Below are positions 36,001 to 43,671 of a stretch of DNA of 64,000 bases, in pieces. The notes below the pieces were generated by a model. That model did no database searches and was not told where the DNA came from. It was given only the letters and a program-made list of their open reading frames with translations. Numbering within the stretch: the first letter of the stretch is position 1; each line of letters starts with the position of its first letter. Origin of the DNA: Luminiphilus sp965658055. Lineage in GTDB: Bacteria > Pseudomonadota > Gammaproteobacteria > Pseudomonadales > Halieaceae. The translations under genes and the position numbers were made by a program. The DNA lies in contig CBFHQV010000001.1 in the NCBI GenBank assembly GCA_965658055.1, forward strand, positions 35,182 to 99,181, written 5' to 3'.

Positions 36001-36095
36001 CCTGCGATTGCGATAAGTAAATTCATCACTAGCGTGAGCCAGGGACGTCTCACACCAAGTTCAGGTAAGCCTCCGCCCAGCTGATAGCGCGACAC
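33015..36095 (-). CDS. RND-family efflux transporter permease (AcrB/MexB-like, HAE1)
   Basis: A ~1026-residue inner-membrane proton antiporter with the twofold RND layout: helix 1, a large periplasmic loop, six helices, a second loop and six more helices. The proton-relay aspartates are in GLIVDDAIVVLESVQRR. The protein lacks the AcrB-style start and begins GVRRPWLTLVMNLLI, as in the MdtB/MexF-like or 'multidrug resistance' groups of marine bacteria. The start is chosen as GTG 36095, one base after the MFP stop and behind AAGGA; the frame extends to ATG 36158 with a 62-bp overlap. It is paired with the adaptor gene upstream. No outer-membrane TolC-like gene is adjacent. The substrate is unknown. 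Confidence 0.95.
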   Translation of the reverse strand: MSRYQLGGGLPELGVRRPWLTLVMNLLIAIAGVAALLAIEVRELPDVDRPIVSVRALMPGASPETMDAEVTRLLEGAVARVSGVVEINSASEENNTRIWIEFRPGTEVDQAAADVREAVSRIERELPDSVEQVSIFKADQESEETIRIAVQSALYSEAELERIIEQDVVPQFVSLPGVADVPLFGARQRVLRIILDPLRMTSYGLTVADVTAVLRAAPLDVPAGSFRAGDQQLLVRADAAVTKEDDIASLIVRDDIRIGDVAKVAFSPEDAEGFVRLNGERVVGIGIIRQAGSNTIEISNGVATVVEDLNQRLKDITLSVISDDAVFIRGAVKEVFATLLISIIVVITTIRVFSGSMRLTLIPAIAIPISLLGTLAVSWLLGFSINILTLLALVLAAGLIVDDAIVVLESVQRRRAEGLGSRAAAVVGTRQVFFAVIATTVVLVAVFIPIAFLPGTAGRLFREFGLVLAVAVAISSFVALSLVPAAMATLDSHQDRDRRLTGLGNALAEFYHSTLGWVLGHPKLSLTFCLLATMISASLYFELEQELLPPEDRGSVVLFARGPDGVGLSYTERQADRMENILVPLIENGEIESLYSVIGRWDPNIVFMVARLAPWNERERSQQEIAAELKPLFANLPGMTTRIFSANSLNIRGASNGGVSLALLGTDYEDIFAAARRYSDAIREQLDTVSRPRISYDPSQPQLSVRIDRERASDLDISLEDIAQTLRVMVDGFRVIDLNANDQAVPIILEAGSDKIDDPDDLVNLYVRTRAGALVPLSSVVSLEEHGVAGQLDRRLQRRAIELDVELNPGVALQTAVDELLALGREVLPSDVTLVTRGEAAALDEANRDTLATYGFALLVVFLVLVAQFEGVMSAVVIMTIVPFGLAAAIFALFLTGTSLNIYSQVGLVMLIGLIAKNGILLVEFADQLRDAGHNVREAVTEAARTRLRPIAMTLVSTVFGALPLILASGPGAEARSAVGWVVFGGMGLATVFTLYLTPLVYLGLAGFAKPRSRAGTQLLEELDSQ

Positions 36096-36096
36096 C

Positions 36097-37209
36097 TCAG
36101 CGTTGTCCTTCGCCACTGCCGAGCTCGGCACGAATATTGCCATCGAGACTGTTGGCATTGAGTGCTCTTAATTGCGCGCCTTGGCGTACGGCTTGAATAC
36201 CTTCGGTGACCACGAAATTACCCTCAGCGAAGTCACCCTCGACCAACAACATACCCGGGAGCCTTTTGATTAGGCGCGCCTCGCGCCGATCCGCTTTGCC
36301 CTCGTCATCGATCCATATGTAGGCGCCATCAGCGCCCCACTGCACGGCCACATCGGGGACCGAGAGGAAGTTACCGCGGGACACGTTAAGGGCTATTTCA
36401 AACGCCATACCCGGCCTAAAGCGGTCGTCGCTGTTATCGATCGCGGCTCGCGCGATGAATGCCCTTGATCCTTCATTTATGCGCGAATCGACAGCAACGA
36501 TTTCGCCGCTAAACTGTTGCTGGGCGCCATCCCATAGCCTGACATCGACTGAAATCCCCGGGACGACCTGCTGGACGTACACTTCAGGCACCGCGAAATT
36601 GATTAATAACTGACTGCGGTCATCGAGGGAAGTAATGACCGAGTTGGTGTCGATCCGGTCCCCGACATCAATCTCGGTAATGCCAACATGTCCTGAAAAC
36701 GGCGCGGTAATCGAACGTCGCGCCAAATCAATCTCGGCTTGGGCCAGGGCGATGCGCGCTGTATCGAGCGCGGCTTGGGCTTCATCAATCTGACTTTCAG
36801 CAATATTGGTGTTGAGGGTGTTGACGGTTTTATAGCGGTTTACTAATCGCTCAGCATCGTTGAGTTGAACTTGAGCAAGTTCAACTGCCAGTGCTTCATC
36901 CCTAGCGTCGAGCCGTAACAACACGTCCCCGGTTGCGACCGTTCGATCGGCTTCAATCGCGAGCTCGGTCACAATACCCGAGGTCTCCGGGTACACCAGC
37001 ACGCTGCGCAGCGCGCGAGCGGTACCCACGGATTGAACGCGTTCATTCAGTGGTAGCAGGGTTACCGGTTCTAACACCACCGGGATGGCTTGCTGGTTAG
37101 TGGTCCATGGGCTGCTCGAGGGAGCCTCGTCCTGCGAGCAGGCGGCCAACCAACCAAACAGCATGCCGACGACGATTGCTTTGCCTGCAGAGGCAATAGG
37201 CAGAGACAT
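36097..37209 (-). CDS. RND efflux periplasmic adaptor (membrane fusion) lipoprotein
   Basis: A 370-residue HlyD/AcrA-type adaptor. The N-terminus is a lipoprotein signal with lipobox LAAC (cysteine near residue 24), so it is probably anchored to the inner membrane. A biotinyl-lipoyl half-motif precedes the coiled-coil hairpin (residues ~115-170, rich in Ala, Gln and Glu: AVELAQVQLNDAERL and IDEAQAALDTARIALAQAEIDLARR), followed by SITAPFSGHVGITEIDVGD and the beta-barrel domain. It couples the permease encoded immediately downstream to an outer-membrane channel that must come from elsewhere in the genome. It probably forms the first gene of a two-gene leftward operon. Confidence 0.95.
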   Translation of the reverse strand: MSLPIASAGKAIVVGMLFGWLAACSQDEAPSSSPWTTNQQAIPVVLEPVTLLPLNERVQSVGTARALRSVLVYPETSGIVTELAIEADRTVATGDVLLRLDARDEALAVELAQVQLNDAERLVNRYKTVNTLNTNIAESQIDEAQAALDTARIALAQAEIDLARRSITAPFSGHVGITEIDVGDRIDTNSVITSLDDRSQLLINFAVPEVYVQQVVPGISVDVRLWDGAQQQFSGEIVAVDSRINEGSRAFIARAAIDNSDDRFRPGMAFEIALNVSRGNFLSVPDVAVQWGADGAYIWIDDEGKADRREARLIKRLPGMLLVEGDFAEGNFVVTEGIQAVRQGAQLRALNANSLDGNIRAELGSGEGQR

Positions 37210-37376
37210 AAAAAATCCTATTTTGGTTCAGGAACCCAACTCGAAGTTTCGTTTCCGCAAATCAGCGCGGTTATGACCACCCGGGTAGAGACTGCCGCCC
37301 GAGGAGGTATTGTATGCGACTTTCAGCTTTACCGTATCAACGACGACAGGATAAGCCGCGTGACGTTGGCGATAAA

Positions 37377-38948
37377 TCAGGCGGACTCATAGCCTGGGAG
37401 AATTACCTCGATCAGATACGGCCCGGGTGTCGCCATGGCTTTACCCATAGCGTCGTCAAATTGCGCTACCGAAACAACCTGTTCTGCCGCAACACCCATA
37501 CCCTCGGCCAGTTTTACCCAATCGAGATCCGGATTACTCAGATCGAGCAGGGAGCGGGCCTTTGTCGAGGACTCGGCAACCCCTACCCGTTCCATTTCGA
37601 TATTGAGAATCGCATAGGACCGGTTGTTTAACAGTACGACCGTGATATCGAGCGCTTCACGCGCCATCGTCCACAGCGCCTGCAGGGTGTACATCGCAGA
37701 GCCATCAGCCTGCAAGGCGATGACTTTTCGATCGGGACAGGCGGTAGCGGCGCCGACGGCCAACGGTAGCCCCTGACCAATAGAACCTCCGGTTAGCATC
37801 AGCCAGTCGTGGGGTTCGGCGGTGTTGGTATACATGAAAGCGCCGAAGCCATTGGTTGCTCCCTCATCAGAGACAATAGCGTTGGCGGGCAGCCGATTGG
37901 CGACCACCTTGCCGAGTTCGATCATGTTGATGTCACCTGGCTCCAGCTCATGGAGTACGCGAGTTTGCAGGCGCGCCGGTTCTGCCGGCGCATCCAGTGC
38001 GTCGGCCAGTCGAGTCAGGGCGTCCAGTGCATCTGTGCGCGGATCTGCCAGCAGGATCGTGGTGGCGGTTTCGGGTACCAGCAGACTGGGTTTGTCGGGA
38101 TAGGCAAAAAACGAAACCGGCGGCTTGGAACCGACGATGACAAATTGATCCGTTCCTTCGAGCGCCGCTATGGCCTGTTCGGCAAAGTAGGGAAGTCGCT
38201 CGGTGCTGACTCGACCAGCCCCCCGTTGGTGGCGCGCACAGAATGTTTCCGTGACGAGCCGGACACCCGCGCGGGCTTGGATGCGACCCGCTTGGAACAG
38301 CGCTTCTTCCCGCAGCGCCATGCCCCCCAGGAACAACACCCCGGACTTCCCGTTCTGTAGCGCGTCAGCGGCGGCGGCCACGACGTCGTCATCGGCCACC
38401 GGGGGCGAGGCTTGTGTCGCACAAGCGACAGGTACCGTTGCTTTGTTAATCTCGGTCCAAGCGTGATCAGCGGGGGCAATAAAGCTTGCGACCTTTCCGG
38501 GATAGCTGAGGGCGACTTCAAGGGCTTCCAGTCCTGTTTGTGCAAGCGACTCGGGACTTGTGGAAAGTCCAATCCAATGGGATACGGGTTTGGCGAAGCC
38601 TTCGATATCGGCTGTGAGCGGTGCGTCGTATTGCCGATGATAGGTCGCGTGTTCGCCGATCATGTTAATGATGGGACTTCGGGCGCGTCGAGCGTTGTGG
38701 AGGTTGGCTGAGCCATTCCCAAAACCGGGGCCGAGGTGAAGGAGAGTGAGGGCAGGCTTGTCCTTCATGCGACCGTAGCCGTCGGCGGCACCGGTTACCA
38801 CGCCCTCGAACAAGCCAAGAATCGCCCGCATCCTAGGCTCCTTGTCGATAGCGGCAACCAATTGCATCTCCGAGGTGCCGGGATTGGCGAAGCACACGTC
38901 GACTCCCGCATCGGCGAGCGCCTGAATTAAAGCATCAGCACCGTTCAT
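37377..38948 (-). CDS. Thiamine-diphosphate-dependent enzyme, acetolactate synthase large-subunit-like
   Basis: A 523-residue ThDP enzyme. The N-terminal domain has ANPGTSEMQLV with the cofactor-activating Glu, and the C-terminal domain carries the ThDP motif as QADGSAMYTLQALW to LLNNRSYAIL, with ADG in place of the usual GDG. This subgroup is commonly labelled acetolactate synthase, but it lacks a neighbouring small subunit and may be a benzoylformate or other 2-keto-acid decarboxylase. ATG 38948 has GGAGAG upstream; the frame is open to 39098, but the additional 50 residues do not look like the family. It is divergent from the acyl-CoA dehydrogenase across 215 bp. The substrate is unknown. 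Confidence 0.88.
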   Translation of the reverse strand: MNGADALIQALADAGVDVCFANPGTSEMQLVAAIDKEPRMRAILGLFEGVVTGAADGYGRMKDKPALTLLHLGPGFGNGSANLHNARRARSPIINMIGEHATYHRQYDAPLTADIEGFAKPVSHWIGLSTSPESLAQTGLEALEVALSYPGKVASFIAPADHAWTEINKATVPVACATQASPPVADDDVVAAAADALQNGKSGVLFLGGMALREEALFQAGRIQARAGVRLVTETFCARHQRGAGRVSTERLPYFAEQAIAALEGTDQFVIVGSKPPVSFFAYPDKPSLLVPETATTILLADPRTDALDALTRLADALDAPAEPARLQTRVLHELEPGDINMIELGKVVANRLPANAIVSDEGATNGFGAFMYTNTAEPHDWLMLTGGSIGQGLPLAVGAATACPDRKVIALQADGSAMYTLQALWTMAREALDITVVLLNNRSYAILNIEMERVGVAESSTKARSLLDLSNPDLDWVKLAEGMGVAAEQVVSVAQFDDAMGKAMATPGPYLIEVILPGYESA

Positions 38949-39163
38949 GAAAAATGGCTCTCCAAATAGCCTATCTGGGCTTGACCTCAGGTTTCGATGG
39001 GGCCAAAGGGTATCACTGCTTTCGAGGTTACCCCAGTTGTTCTCCAGCAGATTTTGGAACAGCGTAGGACTCGCCCCATTTGTCCCGTTCTTGTCCACCG
39101 TCCCGTTGACCTTTTATGGCATTGTGACCAAACTGCCTGCGCAAAATATGAGGGGGATGCCCA

Positions 39164-40315
39164 ATGATTCCGAGAACACTTTACGAGCCTGAGCATGAAC
39201 AGTTCCGCGACTCTTTCCGTCGATTTTTGGACGCAGAGGCGGTGCCTTATTACGATCAGTGGGAGCAGGATGGTCAGATCGATCGGGCGCTGTGGAACAA
39301 GGCGGGTGCCCAGGGGTTTTTGTGCCCAACGGTCTCTGAAACCTACGGCGGGGCCGGGGCAGACTATCGCTACAATCTTATTGTCGGTGAGGAGCTCAGC
39401 GACAAGGGTTTCTCGGGCATCGGGTTTATTCTGCACTCCGATATCGTGGTTCCCTATCTGGAAAATGTCGGCACCGAGGAGCAAAAACAAAAGTACCTGC
39501 CGGGCTGCATCAGCGGTGAGATCGTCACGGCCATTGCCATGACGGAACCCGGCACGGGCTCCGATCTCCAGGGCATCCGAACCTCGGCCAGCGATCAGGG
39601 TGATCATTACCTGCTCAATGGCTCCAAGACCTTCATCAGTTCCGGTCAACAGGCGGACATCGTTATCGTTGTGTGTCGGACTAATCCCGACCCTGAGGCG
39701 GGAGCTAAAGCGTTCAGTTTGTTGATAGTCGAGGCGGGCATGCCGGGCTTTGAGCGCGGGCGCAATCTCGACAAGATAGGGCAAAAGGCGGCGGATACCT
39801 CTGAGTTGTTTTTCCACGATGTCCGGGTGCCCAAGGAAAACCTGCTGGGTCAGGAGGGTATGGGGTTTATGTATCTCATGCAGGAGTTGCCACAGGAGCG
39901 GTTAACGATTGCCGCTTCGGCCATATCGGCGACTGAGGCCGCGCTTCGCATGACGGTTGATTATGTGAAGGAACGACAGGCCTTCGGGAAGCGCGTCGCT
40001 GATTTCCAGCACACCCAGTTTTCGCTCGCGCAGCTAGACGCTGAGGTTTCCGCTATGCGGGTGTTTATCGACCGCTGTTCGGAGCTCCATCTCACCGGCG
40101 ATTTGACCACGGTTGAGGCGTCCAAGGCCAAGCTGCTGGCGACCGAGTTGCAGGGCAAGGTCGTCGACCAGTGTCTGCAAATGCACGGGGGCTACGGGTA
40201 TATGTCGGAGTACCCCATCGCGAGGGCGTATGCCGACGCGCGGGTTCAACGAATTTATGGCGGCACCAGCGAAATCATGAAACTGATTATCGGACGTGAA
40301 TTGCTGGCAGCTTAG
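39164..40315 (+). CDS. Acyl-CoA dehydrogenase, LCAD-like
   Basis: A 383-residue FAD enzyme that introduces the first double bond in beta-oxidation. Similarity to mammalian long-chain acyl-CoA dehydrogenase is marked: ELPQERLTIAASAISATEAA, the VKERQAFGKRVADFQ helix and QMHGGYGYMSEYPIARAYADARV. The catalytic base is probably Glu245 in PQERL, because the alternative C-terminal position reads IYGGTSEIM. TEPGTGSDLQGIRT binds FAD and substrate. LCAD-type enzymes often accept branched chains. It starts a rightward run with an alpha-methylacyl-CoA racemase (70 bp on) and a dienoyl-CoA reductase. Confidence 0.94.
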   Translation: MIPRTLYEPEHEQFRDSFRRFLDAEAVPYYDQWEQDGQIDRALWNKAGAQGFLCPTVSETYGGAGADYRYNLIVGEELSDKGFSGIGFILHSDIVVPYLENVGTEEQKQKYLPGCISGEIVTAIAMTEPGTGSDLQGIRTSASDQGDHYLLNGSKTFISSGQQADIVIVVCRTNPDPEAGAKAFSLLIVEAGMPGFERGRNLDKIGQKAADTSELFFHDVRVPKENLLGQEGMGFMYLMQELPQERLTIAASAISATEAALRMTVDYVKERQAFGKRVADFQHTQFSLAQLDAEVSAMRVFIDRCSELHLTGDLTTVEASKAKLLATELQGKVVDQCLQMHGGYGYMSEYPIARAYADARVQRIYGGTSEIMKLIIGRELLAA

Positions 40316-40385
40316 CGGCAGTTTTTCAGGCCGAGGTAACAGTGACCGCGGCTGATTAATTGGCATTACCAATGAGGTAATACAC

Positions 40386-41531
40386 ATGGCGGGTCCCCTG
40401 TCGGGAATAAAAGTGGTTGAGATGGGTGGCATTGGGCCGGGCCCAGTGGCGGCGATGATGCTGGCGGATATGGGGGCCGAAGTCGTCGTCATCGAGCGCC
40501 GGGTTGCCAATGCAAACGCGGCGGTGTCCATGTCGGAGGCGAGTGCCAAGCACACCTATTACAACCGGGGAAAGCGCTCGGTAGCGCTCGACTTAAAGAA
40601 GCCCGAGGCCGCCGACGTGGTGCTGTCGCTACTGGCGTCCGCCGATTTGTTTATCGAAGGGTTTAGACCGGGCGTGATGGAACGCTTGGGGCTAGGCCCC
40701 GAGGTTTGCATGGCGCGGAATCCGCGCTTGATTTACGGGCGCATGACCGGCTGGGGTCAAACCGGACCGCTTGCCCATGCCGCCGGTCACGATCCCAACT
40801 ACATTGCCCTGAGCGGGGCATTGTGGCCGGGGGGGAGTAAGGACCGGGTGCCGGCGGCACCGCTCACCTTGGTGGGGGATATCGGCGGCGGCTCGATGAT
40901 GCTGTTATTTGGTTTGCTCAGTGCGCTGGTGCATGCCCAGCGAACCGGTGAGGGACAGGTTATCGACGCGGCAATGACCGACGGCTCTGCGTATCTCTGC
41001 TCGCTGTTGCGGATGATGCACAACACGGGACAACTTTCTGATGAGCCCGGCACAGGGTGGGCTGACTTTGGTTCGCCCTGGCATGACACGTATACCTGTG
41101 CCGATGGCAAGCACATTACCATCTGCCCGCTGGAACCTAACTTTTATCAAGAGTGCATCGCGCTGCTCGGATTGAGTGATGATCCCGTGTTTGCCAATCA
41201 GTGGGATACCAGTCAGTGGCCCGCGGGCAAGGAGAAGCTGCGCGCGCTATTTCTGGAGCGCTCCCGTGAGGAGTGGTGTGCGCTGTTGGAGGGCACCGAT
41301 GCGTGTTTTGCGCCGGTGCTGAACATGACCGAAGCCACCCAACATCCCCATAATGTTGCGCGGGGGACATTCTTAAATATTGACGGCATTGTTCAGCCAG
41401 CACCGGCGCCAAAAATGAGTGCCACTCCGCAGGAGGTAGGGCCTTGTCCGCTGCCCGGGCAGCATACGCTTGAAGTCCTCGCCGCGATGGGTCTCGATGT
41501 CGATGCGCTTGCGGCGAGCGAAGTCATTTAA
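40386..41531 (+). CDS. Alpha-methylacyl-CoA racemase-like CaiB/BaiF enzyme
   Basis: A 381-residue class III CoA-transferase fold protein of the racemase (AMACR/MCR) branch. GHDPNYIALSGALW provides His135 and Asp136, and LVGDIGGGSMML provides Asp165. The His135-Asp165 spacing of 30 equals that of the catalytic pair His126/Asp156 of Mycobacterium MCR. It would interconvert (2R)- and (2S)-methylacyl-CoA so that branched chains can enter beta-oxidation. It sits between an LCAD-like dehydrogenase and a dienoyl-CoA reductase. A GAGGT ribosome-binding site precedes the ATG. It is distinct from the two CoA-transferases at 7535-9910. Confidence 0.93.
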   Translation: MAGPLSGIKVVEMGGIGPGPVAAMMLADMGAEVVVIERRVANANAAVSMSEASAKHTYYNRGKRSVALDLKKPEAADVVLSLLASADLFIEGFRPGVMERLGLGPEVCMARNPRLIYGRMTGWGQTGPLAHAAGHDPNYIALSGALWPGGSKDRVPAAPLTLVGDIGGGSMMLLFGLLSALVHAQRTGEGQVIDAAMTDGSAYLCSLLRMMHNTGQLSDEPGTGWADFGSPWHDTYTCADGKHITICPLEPNFYQECIALLGLSDDPVFANQWDTSQWPAGKEKLRALFLERSREEWCALLEGTDACFAPVLNMTEATQHPHNVARGTFLNIDGIVQPAPAPKMSATPQEVGPCPLPGQHTLEVLAAMGLDVDALAASEVI

Positions 41532-41583
41532 GCGGCGAGAAAACGCCGATATCCCTTTCACCGCCGAACTCTCTGAGGAACTC

Positions 41584-43671
41584 ATGAACGCACCTGCCAA
41601 GCTACCCGGTCACGATCAGTACCCGCGGCTTTTTGCGCCATTGGATTTAGGGTTCACGCGACTGCGCAACCGCTCCATCATGGGTTCGATGCACACCGGT
41701 CTTGAAGAGATGGCGGATGGCTTCGAGCGCATGGCGGCTTTTTATGCCGAGCGCGCAGCCGGCGGTGTCGGCATGATCATCACGGGCGGTATTTCCCCCA
41801 ATTTAGAAGGCGGTATTGTCGTCAATAATGAGCAGGGCGAAGCCGCCTTTGCCGCCTCGAAGCTCAGCACTGATGCCGAAGCCGCGGGCCATCGCTTAGT
41901 GACGACGGCGGTTCACGAGGCTGCACCGGATGCAAAAATTTGTATGCAGATTTTGCATATGGGCCCCTTGGCATACAACGAAGGTTTGGTAGCCCCCTCA
42001 GCAATTCGTTCGAGAATTGGTGCGTTTACGCCGCGTGAGTTGGACGAGGCGGGCATTGAAAAGCAGATTGCTGATCACGCCAACTGTGCAAGGTTGGCGC
42101 AATCAGCGGGCTACGATGGGGTAGAGATTATCGCCTCTGCCGGGTATCTCCTGTCTACGTTTTTGGTTGAGAAAACCAATCAACGCCAAGATCAATGGGG
42201 AGGCAGTTATGAGAATCGCATGCGCTTCCCGCTCGCGGTTATCCGCCGAGTGCGTGAGGCGGTTGGCCAAGATTTCATTGTGATCTTTCGGATTGCGGCA
42301 ATGGATATGTTGCAAGGTGGAATGAGCTGGGAGGAGGTGGCCTTGCTTGCGAAAGAAGTCGAGGCGGCCGGTGCAACCATTATCTCCACCCACTTCACCT
42401 GGCACGAGTCTCAGGTCCCGACTATCGCGACCATGGTCCCGCGCGCGGCGTTTACCCGGGTTACCCAGCGGGTCCGTCGTGAAGTGTCGATTCCTGTGAT
42501 TACCTCAAACCGCATCAACATGCCCGATGTTGCGGAGGAGGTCCTCGAGCGGGGCGATGCTGATTTGGTATCAATGGCGCGTCCCATGCTGGCGGACAGC
42601 CAGTTCATGCGCAAAGCGGCCGAGGGTCGACCCGAGGCGATCAATACCTGTATCGCGTGTAATCAGGCCTGCCTGGATCATACCTTTAACATGAAGGTGA
42701 CCTCTTGTTTGGTGAATCCCCGTGCCTGCCACGAAACCATCCTCAATTACGTACCAACCGATACGCCGAAAAAGATCGCGGTAGTGGGGGCAGGCCCCGC
42801 AGGGTTAGCCTACGCCACCGTTGCGGCAGAGCGCGGCCACCGGGTCACATTATTTGACGAGGCCGCCGAAATTGGTGGTCAGTTCAATTTGGCAAAACGT
42901 GTTCCGGGTAAGGAAGAGTTCCACGAGACCCTGCGCTATTACCAACATCAATTAGCCGAAGTCGGCGTTGAAGTCATGTTGGGTCAACGGGTTGATGTGG
43001 CGATGATCAAAGCAGGCGGTTTTGATCACACGGTAGTGGCCACGGGTATCACCCCAAGGCGACCCGATATTCCCGGTATTGATCACCCTATGGTCATGGG
43101 CTACATCGAGGCGATCACCGGACAGCGCGAAGTCGGCAAGAAGGTCGCCGTGGTTGGTGCCGGTGGCATTGGCTTTGATGTCACCGATCTGATCACCCAT
43201 GCGGGGCCCTCGGCGGCGTTGGATATCGATGTTTTCGCCAAAGAGTGGGGCATTGATTTTGAGCACCACCCGCGTGGTGGGGTCACGGGCATTGAGCCTG
43301 AAGTGGCACGCGCGGATCGCGAGGTCTGGCTCATGCAGCGTAAAGAGACTCCCGTCGGGAGAGGGTTGGGCAAGACAACGGGCTGGACCCATAGGCTGAC
43401 CTTGAACCGGCGCGGGGTGCACATGCTCAATGGCGTTCAGTATCGTCAAATTGACGACCGAGGCCTCCACATCCTTGTGGGTAACGAGCCCCGGTTACTG
43501 GATGTCGATACCGTCATTATTTGTGCCGGCCAAGAGTCGAACGACGGGTTACACCAATCCCTTCAAGAAGCTGGGCTGTCCAGCGAGGTTGTAGGCGGCG
43601 CGAAAGAAGCCCTCGAGCTGGACGCCAAGGAGGCTATCAATCAGGCGAGTTGGCTGGCCGCGCTAATCTAA
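41584..43671 (+). CDS. 2,4-dienoyl-CoA reductase-like OYE/Fe-S flavoprotein
   Basis: A 695-residue enzyme with an N-terminal old-yellow-enzyme TIM barrel (FMN), a [4Fe-4S] cysteine cluster (CIACNQACLD plus a downstream CLVNP cysteine, from residue ~355) and C-terminal FAD/NAD(P) Rossmann domains (VVGAGPAGLAYATVAAERG and VVGAGGIGFDV). This is the FadH layout; FadH reduces 2,4-dienoyl-CoA from unsaturated fatty acids. The start is set at ATG 41584, with GAGGAA upstream and 52 bp after the racemase stop; the longer frame from 41470 overlaps the racemase and is not supported. It ends 4 bp into the convergent penicillin-acylase gene. Confidence 0.93.
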   Translation: MNAPAKLPGHDQYPRLFAPLDLGFTRLRNRSIMGSMHTGLEEMADGFERMAAFYAERAAGGVGMIITGGISPNLEGGIVVNNEQGEAAFAASKLSTDAEAAGHRLVTTAVHEAAPDAKICMQILHMGPLAYNEGLVAPSAIRSRIGAFTPRELDEAGIEKQIADHANCARLAQSAGYDGVEIIASAGYLLSTFLVEKTNQRQDQWGGSYENRMRFPLAVIRRVREAVGQDFIVIFRIAAMDMLQGGMSWEEVALLAKEVEAAGATIISTHFTWHESQVPTIATMVPRAAFTRVTQRVRREVSIPVITSNRINMPDVAEEVLERGDADLVSMARPMLADSQFMRKAAEGRPEAINTCIACNQACLDHTFNMKVTSCLVNPRACHETILNYVPTDTPKKIAVVGAGPAGLAYATVAAERGHRVTLFDEAAEIGGQFNLAKRVPGKEEFHETLRYYQHQLAEVGVEVMLGQRVDVAMIKAGGFDHTVVATGITPRRPDIPGIDHPMVMGYIEAITGQREVGKKVAVVGAGGIGFDVTDLITHAGPSAALDIDVFAKEWGIDFEHHPRGGVTGIEPEVARADREVWLMQRKETPVGRGLGKTTGWTHRLTLNRRGVHMLNGVQYRQIDDRGLHILVGNEPRLLDVDTVIICAGQESNDGLHQSLQEAGLSSEVVGGAKEALELDAKEAINQASWLAALI

